A DNA stretch of 15,285 nucleotides from contig JAEZHF010000029.1 in assembly GCA_023416745.1 (NCBI GenBank), forward strand, positions 1 to 15,285, in the 5' to 3' direction. This DNA is from Bacillota bacterium. GTDB lineage: Bacteria > Bacillota > Clostridia > Christensenellales > SZUA-584. Below, piece by piece: positions 5,041-12,411 of this stretch. Every line of letters begins with the position of its first letter. Positions within the stretch are counted from its first letter, which is position 1. Both the position numbers and the translations under genes were made by a program. Under the pieces are notes generated by a model that saw only the letters and a program-made list of their open reading frames with translations, was not told where the DNA came from and ran no database searches.

Positions 5041-5069
5041 AATATAATATAACATTTTGCGGTTTTCAA
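5041..5069 (-). promoter_or_regulatory. Promoter of the DUF2019-like gene
   Basis: Minus strand TTGAAA (5069-5064), 17-nt spacer, TATATT (5046-5041), about 30 nt before the start codon, in an AT-rich stretch. Confidence 0.6.
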
Positions 5070-5099
5070 ATATAGGCTATTAATATAGTTACGCCCATC

Positions 5100-5129
5100 T
5101 GGACGCACCCCTCCCCCTTTTGCTATAAT
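5100..5129 (+). promoter_or_regulatory. Promoter of tex
   Basis: TGGACG (5100-5105), 18-nt spacer, TATAAT (5124-5129) with an extended -10 (TGC at 5121-5123). The tex start codon is about 30 nt downstream, leaving a short leader with AAAGGAG. Confidence 0.7.
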
Positions 5130-5161
5130 AGCCATGCTTTCATTTCACCGCAAAGGAGCGA

Positions 5162-7315
5162 ATGACACTGGACATTATCAAATCCCTGTCGGAGCAGTTT
5201 AAAACGCCTCCGGCTTATGTAAAGAATATCGTATCGCTGATCGACGACGGCAACACCATCCCCTTCATCGCGCGTTACCGCAAGGAGATGACGGGCACGA
5301 TGGACGATCAGGTGCTGCGCGAGCTGGCCGACCGGCTGGCTTACCTGCGCAATTTGGAATCGCGCAAGGCAGAGGTCAAAGCGTCCATCGAGGAGCAGGG
5401 CAAGTGGACGGCTGAGCTGGCTGCCGCGCTGGCCAAGGCGGAAACGCTGGCTGAGGTGGAGGACATCTACCGCCCGTACAAGCCCAAGCGCAAGACGCGC
5501 GCGTCCATCGCCCGGGAAAAGGGCTTAGAGCCGCTGGCTGCCGCCATTATGCTGCAGTCGCCCTCGTTTGACCCGGTTGCCGAAGCAGCCAAATTCATCA
5601 GCAAAGAGAAGGGCGTCTTAACCGCCGAGGACGCGGTTCAGGGTGCATGCGATATCATCGCGGAGGACATCAGCGACAATGCCGACCTGCGCAAGGCGCT
5701 GCGCGAATACCTGTGGGACAACGGGCAGTTATCCGTCACGTCGGGCTGCGCGGACGACAGCGTCTACGCCATGTACCGCGAGTTCTCCGAACCGGTGCAC
5801 AGAATTGCCGGGCACCGCGTGCTGGCCATCGACCGCGGCGAGCGCGAGAACGTGCTCAAGGTGAAGCTGTCGGCGGATAAGGACAGGCAGGTCGCGATGA
5901 TCGACCATTCGTATGTGCGCAACAAAAGCCAAAGTGCGATGCTGGTGAAGACAGCGGGCGAGGATGCGCTGTCGCGCCTCATCTTACCCGCATTGGAGCG
6001 CGAGATACGCGGCACACTGACGGACACCGCCGCCGAGCAGGCCATCAAGGTGTTCGCGCTGAACCTCAAAAATCTTCTGATGCAGCCGCCCGTGAAGGGG
6101 CAGAATGTGCTGGGTGTGGACCCGGCCTACCGCACCGGCTGCAAGCTGGCCGTGGTGGACGGCACCGGAAAGGTGCTGCACACCGGCGTCATATACCCCA
6201 CCCCGCCGCAGAACCGTGTGGCCGAAGCGGCGGAGGTCGTCAAAAAGCTGATCACGCACTTCAAGATTACTGCCATCGCCATCGGCAACGGCACCGCCTC
6301 ACGCGAATCCGAGGCATTTGTGGCGGAGGTGCTCAAAACGATGGGTTACCCCGCGGCCTACATGGTGGTGTCCGAGGCGGGCGCGTCCGTGTATTCCGCG
6401 TCCAAGCTGGCAGCGGAGGAGTTCCCCGAGTTCGACGTATCGCTGCGCAGCGCGGTGTCCATCGCGCGGCGTTTGCAGGACCCGCTGGCTGAGCTGGTGA
6501 AGATAGACCCCAAGGCCATCGGCGGGGGCCAATACCCGCACGACATGCCAAAGGACCGGCTGGTCGAGTCGCTGGACGGCGTGGTGGAGTCCTGCGTCAA
6601 CGCGGTGGGCGTGGACATCAACACCGCGTCGCATTCTCTGCTGACGCATGTGGCCGGCCTTTCGGCCTCAGTCGCCAAGAGCGTGGTGGCATTCCGCGAC
6701 GCGAACGGACATTTTAAGAGCCGAAAACAGCTGCTTAAAGTGAAGGGACTGGGTCAGAAAGCCTTTGAGCAGTGCGCGGGCTTCCTGCGTGTGCCCGAAA
6801 GCGCAGACGTGCTGGACAACACCGCCGTACATCCGGAAAGCTACGAAGCCGTCAGCAAACTGGCCAAGCTGCGCGGCTTCACGATGGACGACGTCAAAAA
6901 GGGTCATCTGACCAGCCTCAAATCCATCAGCGACAACGAAGCGAAAGCGCTGGCCGACCAGATCGGCATCGGTGCGCCCACGCTGCTGGACATCGTCACA
7001 GAGCTGCAGAAGCCGGGTCGTGACCCGCGCGAAGCACTGCCGCCGCCGCTGCTCCGCAAGGATCTGATGAAGCTGGAGGACTTGAAACCGGGCATGGAGA
7101 TTACCGGTACAGTGCGCAACGTCATCGATTTCGGCGTATTCGTGGACATCGGCGTGCATGAGGACGGCCTCGTGCACATCTCACAGCTGGCGGATAAGTT
7201 CGTGCGCCACCCCTCGGAAGTAACCAAGGTGGGCGACGTGGTGAAGGTGCGCGTATTGGAAGTGGATCTGAAGCGCAAGCGTATCTCGCTCACGATGAAG
7301 GGTATCCGTCAGTAG
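5162..7315 (+). CDS. tex: Tex/YhgF-family S1 RNA-binding transcription accessory protein
   Basis: 717 aa, within the usual 715-790 range for Tex. ATG 5162 follows AAAGGAGCGA. Domains in order: N-terminal helical Tex region (about 1-310, with IPFIARYRKEMTG at 33-45 and EDIYRPYKPKRKTRA near 100), a YqgF/RNase H-like domain (about 315-440, VLGVDPAYRTGCKLAVVDG), helix-hairpin-helix repeats (about 483-550, VGVDINTAS, LLKVKGLGQKAFEQC), a second HhH-type region, and a C-terminal S1 domain (about 641-717, LKPGMEITGTV, IDFGVFVDIGVHEDGLVHIS). The cytoplasmic protein binds RNA and is linked to transcription and to toxin gene expression in other bacteria; its exact role is unsettled. G+C-rich throughout and intact. 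The MFS gene follows after 34 bases with no terminator, so read-through is likely. Confidence 0.97.
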   Translation: MTLDIIKSLSEQFKTPPAYVKNIVSLIDDGNTIPFIARYRKEMTGTMDDQVLRELADRLAYLRNLESRKAEVKASIEEQGKWTAELAAALAKAETLAEVEDIYRPYKPKRKTRASIAREKGLEPLAAAIMLQSPSFDPVAEAAKFISKEKGVLTAEDAVQGACDIIAEDISDNADLRKALREYLWDNGQLSVTSGCADDSVYAMYREFSEPVHRIAGHRVLAIDRGERENVLKVKLSADKDRQVAMIDHSYVRNKSQSAMLVKTAGEDALSRLILPALEREIRGTLTDTAAEQAIKVFALNLKNLLMQPPVKGQNVLGVDPAYRTGCKLAVVDGTGKVLHTGVIYPTPPQNRVAEAAEVVKKLITHFKITAIAIGNGTASRESEAFVAEVLKTMGYPAAYMVVSEAGASVYSASKLAAEEFPEFDVSLRSAVSIARRLQDPLAELVKIDPKAIGGGQYPHDMPKDRLVESLDGVVESCVNAVGVDINTASHSLLTHVAGLSASVAKSVVAFRDANGHFKSRKQLLKVKGLGQKAFEQCAGFLRVPESADVLDNTAVHPESYEAVSKLAKLRGFTMDDVKKGHLTSLKSISDNEAKALADQIGIGAPTLLDIVTELQKPGRDPREALPPPLLRKDLMKLEDLKPGMEITGTVRNVIDFGVFVDIGVHEDGLVHISQLADKFVRHPSEVTKVGDVVKVRVLEVDLKRKRISLTMKGIRQ

Positions 7316-7349
7316 CTATTGATCCGGATAACATCTTGGGAGGACAAGG

Positions 7350-8534
7350 GTGAATAAAGACCGATCGGCCTGGGGCAGCGTGGTGGCGCTTAATATGCTT
7401 CTGCTGTGTTACGCGCTGAGTATATCGCTTCTGGGGCAGATGTTCAGTTCGATTAAAACACATTATGCCATCAGTCTGTCACAGGGCGGCCTTATTCTGT
7501 CGATGCAGAGCATCGGTGGTCTGCTGCTGTCCGTGCTGTGCATACTGCTCATCAAATTGCTCAATAAAACAAAGCTGTTGGTGATCTGCGGGTTTGTGCT
7601 TTGCGGCACCATGCTGCTCATCGGTGTGCTGCCGCCCCTTTCTGTGTTGTTCATGCTTTTCATCATACTGGGGTTTTCCGGCGGTGCGATCAATGCCTTA
7701 ACCAATTCCGCAATGGCCGATATCGTCCCGCAAAAATCGGAGCGCTATATTAACTTTATGCACATGCTGTTCAGCTTCGGTTCGGTCATCACACCAGTCC
7801 TTTCGCAGGCATTATTCCCTTCCATGGGACTCACAGGCGTGTTTCTGATTTTTGGCGGCTTTGCGCTGTGCTGGGCCGTATACTCTGTTTACGCATTCTC
7901 CGGCCAGATGAAAACACGATTGATGACTGGTGTCATCTCGCTGCCCCTGCAATTCAGGGAAATGCTTAAAGTACTCAAATCGCCTGGGATGATCACCACG
8001 TTCATCATTTCCATAATGATCACCGCGTGGCAGCTCTCGGCCATCTATTACATATCGTCCTACTTCACGGGGCTGACCGGCAACGCGATGCAGGGCGCGC
8101 TGGCGCTGTCAATGCTGTTCCTCGGCATGATGGTGTCCCGCCTGTTATATGCCCGTATTGCGGACAGGTTTCCCAAAGGCCGCGTGCTGCTGATCACTAA
8201 TGCCATTGGCGTCTTCGCCTGGGCTGCCGTGATCTTCATTCCGGACAACCATGTCAAATATGTTTTTGTAGCGTTGTCGGCGTTGGCCTGCGGCAACAAT
8301 TTCCCCATTGTATTCTCTGCGGCCTGCCGTATTGCGCCGGAGAACACCGGCGCTGCCACAGCCATGGTCAATCTCGGTTATTACGTGGCAATATTTACGT
8401 TCATCCCCATCGTGGGCACGCTCGGCGACTCGCTGGGGCTGGATAAAGCACTGTTATTCTGTTCTTTGCCGCTGCTGCTGATATTACCAGCGTCGCTGCT
8501 GCTTCATAAAAAGTTGAATGGACAAAAGGATTAA
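7350..8534 (+). CDS. Major facilitator superfamily transporter
   Basis: 394-aa inner-membrane protein, about 12 hydrophobic segments in two halves, with a central cytoplasmic loop near residues 185-215 (FSGQMKTRLM, LQFREMLKVLKSPGM). The start is GTG 7350, chosen because GGGAGGACAAGG stands just before it and the frame has no nearer ATG. MFS-like features are the first-half helices with GFSGGAINALTNSAMADIVP and HMLFSFGSVITPVL, and the second-half loop RIADRFPKGR after helix 8. Those resemble sugar or drug-type MFS, but the substrate cannot be told. It follows tex by 34 bases and precedes a hydantoinase-like gene that has its own promoter candidate. A role in exporting or importing that enzyme's substrate is possible but unsupported. 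Confidence 0.9.
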   Translation: MNKDRSAWGSVVALNMLLLCYALSISLLGQMFSSIKTHYAISLSQGGLILSMQSIGGLLLSVLCILLIKLLNKTKLLVICGFVLCGTMLLIGVLPPLSVLFMLFIILGFSGGAINALTNSAMADIVPQKSERYINFMHMLFSFGSVITPVLSQALFPSMGLTGVFLIFGGFALCWAVYSVYAFSGQMKTRLMTGVISLPLQFREMLKVLKSPGMITTFIISIMITAWQLSAIYYISSYFTGLTGNAMQGALALSMLFLGMMVSRLLYARIADRFPKGRVLLITNAIGVFAWAAVIFIPDNHVKYVFVALSALACGNNFPIVFSAACRIAPENTGAATAMVNLGYYVAIFTFIPIVGTLGDSLGLDKALLFCSLPLLLILPASLLLHKKLNGQKD

Positions 8535-8575
8535 GGCCATGGCACTATGATCGGACTCCTTTAAACATAATAATG

Positions 8576-8605
8576 TTGATAACAATCCTGATATTGTTGT
8601 ATAAA
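8576..8605 (+). promoter_or_regulatory. Promoter candidate with inverted repeat, upstream of the hydantoinase-like gene
   Basis: TTGATA (8576-8581), 18-nt spacer, TATAAA (8600-8605). The spacer contains a perfect dyad AACAAT-CCTGAT-ATTGTT (8581-8598), a likely operator. A further TATAAT at 8643-8648 has no fitting -35. The leader to the ATG at 8719 is about 105 nt and shows no recognised riboswitch. Confidence 0.55.
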
Positions 8606-8718
8606 ACATAAAAACGTCCAAAACAAACCAGACTCTTTCCTGTATAATTGAAATAGTGGGCAACGCTCGAAACACAATCAAATTCGGCAAACACCAGAAA
8701 GTGAAGCATGCAAGGCCT

Positions 8719-10746
8719 ATGACAATCGGAATCGGTATAGACACTGGCGGCACCTGCACCGACGCGGTGATTTATGACTTTGACACGCGCGTGGTGCTCG
8801 CCAAGAGCAAAGCTCTGACCACACGGGAAGACCTCTCCCTCGGCATCGGTGCATCCATCGACGCGCTTCCGTCTGAGTTGCTGGCTCAGGCGGGCATCAT
8901 TGCGCTCTCCACCACGCTTGCCACCAACGCTTGTGTGGAAGCCAAGGGCGGACGCACGCGGCTGCTGCTGATCGGCACGTCACAGAAGGTGTTGGGCTGG
9001 GTGGACGCCAAAACGCGTTACGGCCTTGGCGATGAGTCCGTCCTCTGCCTGGATACACGGGGCGAAGACGGCAGCGTGAACGAGCCCGACTGGAATCAGC
9101 TTATCAATGATTATAACGACTGGCTGAAAGACGCTGATGCGCTGAGCGTCGCCGAAGCCAACTCGTTCGAAAACGGGTCTGCTTTTGAAAAGCGGGCCAA
9201 AGCGCTGCTGGAAGTGCGTTACGGCGTTCCTGTCGTGATGGCGAGCGAACTGGCCGGCGAACTGAACGTACTGGAACGGGGCGCGACAGCTTTGTTGAAC
9301 GCCCGGCTGCTGCCCATCATAAAAGCTTTCATGGACGCTGTGGAAAGCGCATTATCTGCGCGCGGCATCACAGCCCCGGTGGTGATGGTGCGCAGCGACG
9401 GCAGCCTGATGGCGGACAGTCTGGCACAGCTGCGCCCGGTGGAAACGATACTGAGCGGCCCGGCCGCCAGCGTGCTGGGTGGGCGCGGCCTGACGGACTG
9501 CCCCCAATGCCTCATCGTGGACATGGGCGGCACCACCACGGATATCTCAATCGTGAAAGACGGCGTTCCGGCGATGACACCCGACGGCATTCGAATCGGC
9601 GGATGGCGCACTCAGGTCAAGGGCGTCTTCATGGATACGTTCGCGCTGGGCGGAGACAGTGCGCTGCGTGTAAAGGACGGTCGTCTGGCGCTGATGGCGC
9701 ATCGCGTCCAACCATTGTGCGTCGCCGCATCCCGTTGGCCAGCCATCAAGGAGGGCCTGGCTCAATTACTGGAGGATGAGAGAATTCATACTCATCCGCT
9801 GCACGAGCTGTTATTTCTCGTGCGCAGTCCCCAGGACACGTCACGCTACAGCGCCCGGGAAATGGCGCTTTGCTGTGCGCTGGAAAACGGCCCGCTGATG
9901 CTGGAGCGCGCTGCCGAACTGTCGGGTACCAACATTTATGACTTTACCAGCGAACGCCTGGAGACTGAGGGCATCGTGATGCGCTGTGGACTGACCCCGA
10001 CGGACATCATGCACATCAAGGGCGACTATGCCGCGTACGACCGTGAAGCGTCCGTGCTGGCCGCCCGCTTTTTTATCCGGTGCCTGCCGCAATACAGGTA
10101 TACCCCAGACGGCCTCGATGCTTTTGCGGATGAGGTATATGACGCTGTCCGGCAAAAGCTCTATGAAAATATCGTGCGCGTGCTGCTGACGGATAAGTAC
10201 CCGCACCTCGGCAAACAAGGGCTGGATGAACAGCTGCGTTTCCTGATTGACCGCGGCTGGCAGGAACGTCAAACGTCCGGCGTGCCTTTCTTTGGCATCA
10301 GCATGACCACGCCTGCGGCGTTGGTGGGTATCGGCGCACCGACCCACCTGTTTCTGCCCGAAGTGGCCGCGGCGCTGGGAACACGCTGCCATATACCGCA
10401 GCACGCCGAGGTAGCCAATGCCGTGGGTGCCGTCTTGGCAGATATATCGGCCAGCGCGCATGTGGAGATTTCCCCCCATTACACCTCCATTGGCATATCC
10501 GGTTTCGCTGTCCTCGCGCCGGACGGCCCCCAGGATTTCGAAACGCTGGAGGAGGCGTCGGACGCAGCCATACAGGCTGCTGTTCAGGCGGCCGAGTCGG
10601 AAGCCCGCCGTCGCGGTGCGCTGGGCAGACTTTTTGTCCAAACCACTCTGAAACCCATAACGGCGTCTACAGGCGCCGGCGAGGAGATACTGCTGGGTGC
10701 CACTGCACTGGCCGTTGCCACAGGCCGCATTGGGAGCAAATCCTGA
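8719..10746 (+). CDS. Hydantoinase/oxoprolinase-family protein (HyuA-type, actin-like ATPase fold)
   Basis: 675 aa. ATG 8719 is chosen because it starts directly before the conserved GIGIDTGGTCTDAVIYD (phosphate-binding loop, D8 to D15) and has AAGG nearby; the open frame back to GTG 8656 starts at the expected transcription start of the -10 at 8643 and adds a basic, unlike-family prefix. Hydantoinase N domain about 3-165 (STTLATNACVEAKGGR), then hydantoinase A domain with ILSGPAASVLGGR and the second ATP motif VDMGGTTTDISI (D268-D275). Family members hydrolyse cyclic amides such as hydantoins or 5-oxoproline with ATP, normally with a HyuB partner; no HyuB is in the window. Stand-alone members of this kind exist in Clostridia with unproved roles. 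Substrate unknown. Confidence 0.9.
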   Translation: MTIGIGIDTGGTCTDAVIYDFDTRVVLAKSKALTTREDLSLGIGASIDALPSELLAQAGIIALSTTLATNACVEAKGGRTRLLLIGTSQKVLGWVDAKTRYGLGDESVLCLDTRGEDGSVNEPDWNQLINDYNDWLKDADALSVAEANSFENGSAFEKRAKALLEVRYGVPVVMASELAGELNVLERGATALLNARLLPIIKAFMDAVESALSARGITAPVVMVRSDGSLMADSLAQLRPVETILSGPAASVLGGRGLTDCPQCLIVDMGGTTTDISIVKDGVPAMTPDGIRIGGWRTQVKGVFMDTFALGGDSALRVKDGRLALMAHRVQPLCVAASRWPAIKEGLAQLLEDERIHTHPLHELLFLVRSPQDTSRYSAREMALCCALENGPLMLERAAELSGTNIYDFTSERLETEGIVMRCGLTPTDIMHIKGDYAAYDREASVLAARFFIRCLPQYRYTPDGLDAFADEVYDAVRQKLYENIVRVLLTDKYPHLGKQGLDEQLRFLIDRGWQERQTSGVPFFGISMTTPAALVGIGAPTHLFLPEVAAALGTRCHIPQHAEVANAVGAVLADISASAHVEISPHYTSIGISGFAVLAPDGPQDFETLEEASDAAIQAAVQAAESEARRRGALGRLFVQTTLKPITASTGAGEEILLGATALAVATGRIGSKS

Positions 10747-10783
10747 CGATGTTGAGCGCGACAATATAATTAGTCCAGATAAG

Positions 10784-10815
10784 AAAATGCCCCGCGGAGC
10801 TTCACTGCGGGGCAT
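10784..10815 (-). terminator. Terminator of the 18-residue-repeat gene (possibly bidirectional)
   Basis: Stem ATGCCCCGC (10787-10795) with GCGGGGCAT (10807-10815), 11-nt loop. On the minus strand it is followed by TTTTCTT, giving an intrinsic terminator for the gene ending at 10843. On the plus strand no T run follows, so it would stop hydantoinase-gene transcripts only weakly. Confidence 0.8.
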
Positions 10816-10842
10816 CGTTATGTTAGTACTGTTTGAACAAGG

Positions 10843-11313
10843 TCAATCCTGCGGCTCTTCAGCAGCCGGGGCGGCCTGTTCCGTCTCCGCGAGTTTGGCC
10901 TTCACGGCCTCGCGGGCTTCGGGGTCCAGCCCTTCCAGATTCGCCAGTATGTCGGCCAGCGTCTTCTCTTTCTTCTTTTCCTGCGCGTTGCGCTTCAGTT
11001 CCTCGTTGCGCTCGCGTCCCTGACGTATGCTTTCCTCGCCCTTCTCGACCAGCTTGTCGAACAGCTTCTTGCCTTTTTGCGCTGCCACTTCGGCCTTGTC
11101 AGCCAGCTTTGCTGCCAGCTTTTTGCCCTGTTCGGCGGTTATCTCGCCCTTCTCTACCAGCTTCTCGATCAGCTCTCTGGCCTGGGCTGCGGTCAATTCG
11201 CCTTTGTCCACCAGCTTCTCGATCAGCTCCTTTGATTTCTCTGCGGTCAGTGCGGCAGCGCCGATACCCGCCATCATCACCTTTTTCAGGTCATCGCCCA
11301 AATTGGTTGTCAT
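10843..11313 (-). CDS. Phasin-like helical repeat protein
   Basis: 156 aa, ATG 11313 after AAAGGAGGGATCAAT. After a short N-terminal region with a mildly hydrophobic helix (KKVMMAGIGAAALTAEK, 11-26) come four 18-residue repeats at 28-45, 46-63, 64-81 and 82-99, pattern (K/R)ELIEKLVEKGExTxxQG. Each looks like a helix plus a turn at KGE/Q-G. A highly charged segment follows (100-120, NEELKRNAQEKKKEK), then a helix ILANLEGLDPEAREAVKAKL and an Ala/Pro/Glu tail. This resembles phasin or PHA-synthesis-regulator-like proteins of Bacillota, which coat granules or membranes, but no PHA genes are here. It could also be a membrane-surface structural or stress protein. Monocistronic, own promoter and terminator. 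Confidence 0.82.
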   Translation of the reverse strand: MTTNLGDDLKKVMMAGIGAAALTAEKSKELIEKLVDKGELTAAQARELIEKLVEKGEITAEQGKKLAAKLADKAEVAAQKGKKLFDKLVEKGEESIRQGRERNEELKRNAQEKKKEKTLADILANLEGLDPEAREAVKAKLAETEQAAPAAEEPQD

Positions 11314-11376
11314 ATTGATCCCTCCTTTATTCCGCGATATTGACTTGTTATGTCATCACCGTTGTTTCCTAGTATT

Positions 11377-11405
11377 ATTATACTCCTTTTTGAAGTCTCT
11401 GATAA
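11377..11405 (-). promoter_or_regulatory. Promoter of the phasin-like gene
   Basis: Minus strand TTATCA (11405-11400), 17-nt spacer, perfect TATAAT (11382-11377), about 63 nt before the ATG. Confidence 0.65.
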
Positions 11406-11430
11406 GTGGACAATCAAATGTTTTCCACTT
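11404..11430. promoter_or_regulatory. Candidate operator dyad between divergent promoters
   Basis: Perfect 7-bp arms AAGTGGA (11404-11410) and TCCACTT (11424-11430), 20 bp start to start, about two helical turns. It touches the minus-strand -35 and lies 12 bp upstream of the plus-strand -35, so one regulator could act on both genes. Confidence 0.35.
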
Positions 11431-11441
11431 TATTCACAGGA

Positions 11442-11470
11442 TTGACAGCTTGATATGCATGTGAAACAAT
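11442..11470 (+). promoter_or_regulatory. Promoter candidate of the SDR gene
   Basis: TTGACA (11442-11447), 17-nt spacer, AACAAT (11465-11470). The -35 is perfect and the -10 weak (4 of 6), which fits an activator-assisted promoter. Confidence 0.45.
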
Positions 11471-11499
11471 ATCAGCAGAAATGACGGAGGCGCTGGACA

Positions 11500-12264
11500 A
11501 TGGATTTTACCGGAAGGACATGCGTGGTAACGGGCGGCGCAAATGGCATCGGCCGCTGTATCGTGGAGGAGTTCGTGCAGGCCGGCGCAACCGTGGCCTT
11601 TGTGGATACTGATGAAACGGCAGGCGCACGATTGGCGGACAGGCTGGGCAATTCGTTGTTCTTCGCAGGCGATATCGCCGACGAAGCCGTGCTCACTGCA
11701 TTTGCGGAAGCCGTTGTCTCTCGGTACGGCCAGGTTGACTTCCTCGTCAACAACGCCTGCATCACGCGCCGCGGTCTGCTGTCCGGCTGCTGTTTCGACG
11801 ATTTTAACTATGTGCTGAAAGTGGGCGTCACCGCGCTGTATATGCTGACGAAGCTGCTGCTCCCCCGTTTCACGGAGCGCGCCGCCATCGTCAACATCGC
11901 GTCCACGCGCGCCGCGATGAGCCAGCCGGATACCGAGAGCTATTCCGCCGCCAAGGGCGGCATCCGCGCACTGACTCACGCGATGGCCGTGAGCCTTTCA
12001 GGCCGTGTGCGTGTCAACTGCATCAGCCCCGGATGGATAGACACCGGCGATTACCACGATGACAGCGGCCCTTCTGTGTTCTCACATGAGGACATGGCTC
12101 AGCATCCCGCCGGCCGTGTTGGGAAACCGCCGGACATCGCCAAAGCGGTGCTGTATCTGTGCAGCGAAGACGCATCGTTCATTGACGGCGAGAACATCGT
12201 TATCGACGGCGGCATGACGCGCCAGATGATCTATCACGGCGACCATGGCTGGAAGCTGGAGTAG
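11500..12264 (+). CDS. Short-chain dehydrogenase/reductase (classical SDR)
   Basis: 254 aa, ATG 11500 with GGAGG upstream. Cytoplasmic NAD(P)-dependent oxidoreductase with a Rossmann fold: cofactor loop TGGANGIG (11-18), D36 after beta-2 (VAFVDTD), suggesting NAD(H) preference, DI at 58-59, NNA at 84-86, catalytic S135 (NIAST), Y148 and K152 (YSAAK), and the SPG motif (ISPGWIDT, 176-183). The fourth member of the usual N-S-Y-K set is changed: the helix-4 Asn position reads Gly in VLKVGVTALY (G109). The C terminus IDGGMTRQMIY is complete, so the gene is intact. The alcohol or ketone substrate cannot be inferred from neighbours. Ends at a terminator before the tetR operon. Confidence 0.95.
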   Translation: MDFTGRTCVVTGGANGIGRCIVEEFVQAGATVAFVDTDETAGARLADRLGNSLFFAGDIADEAVLTAFAEAVVSRYGQVDFLVNNACITRRGLLSGCCFDDFNYVLKVGVTALYMLTKLLLPRFTERAAIVNIASTRAAMSQPDTESYSAAKGGIRALTHAMAVSLSGRVRVNCISPGWIDTGDYHDDSGPSVFSHEDMAQHPAGRVGKPPDIAKAVLYLCSEDASFIDGENIVIDGGMTRQMIYHGDHGWKLE

Positions 12265-12293
12265 CTATCCCATTCAAAAAATTGAGATTAAAC

Positions 12294-12330
12294 AAAGCAG
12301 TTGCGGGCACAAAAGCATCCTGCTTTTTTT
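12294..12330 (+). terminator. Terminator of the SDR gene
   Basis: AAAGCAG (12294-12300) pairs with CTGCTTT (12320-12326), with an inner TGC/GCA, followed by TTTT. The loop region is longish, so strength is moderate. Confidence 0.65.
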
Positions 12331-12343
12331 ATATAAAAAAGTG

Positions 12344-12372
12344 TTGACAACGCATTGAAGATATGTTATTTT
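12344..12372 (+). promoter_or_regulatory. Promoter of the tetR/small membrane protein operon
   Basis: TTGACA (12344-12349), 17-nt spacer, TATTTT (12367-12372) with an extended -10 TGT at 12364-12366. The operator palindrome begins at the last bases of the -10. Confidence 0.75.
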
Positions 12373-12393
12373 GAACATGTTCAATACATGTTC
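12371..12393. promoter_or_regulatory. Palindromic operator, probably autoregulatory for the adjacent TetR
   Basis: Perfect 14-bp palindrome TTGAACATGTTCAA (12371-12384) covering the -10 end and start region, followed by a further half site ACATGTTC (12386-12393), 11 bp after the first. Position and symmetry are typical of TetR-family operators; the regulator encoded at 12412 is the natural candidate. Confidence 0.7.
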
Positions 12394-12411
12394 TATTAAG
12401 CGAGGTGCGCA

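Noticed and set aside
8643..8648. Perfect TATAAT close to the hydantoinase-like gene
   Set aside because: No acceptable -35 at 16-19 nt; kept only as an alternative start mentioned with the promoter at 8576.
8656..8718. GTG-started extension of the hydantoinase-like protein
   Set aside because: It precedes the conserved GIDTGG start by 21 unlike-family residues and has no ribosome site.
9841..10815. 324-codon minus-strand ORF opposite the hydantoinase-like gene
   Set aside because: Long only because the GC-rich sense gene lacks stops on the other strand; no domain, no ribosome site.
10833..11318. 161-codon plus-strand ORF opposite the repeat protein
   Set aside because: Pro/Ser/Arg-rich reverse-frame product of the helical repeats; no start signal.
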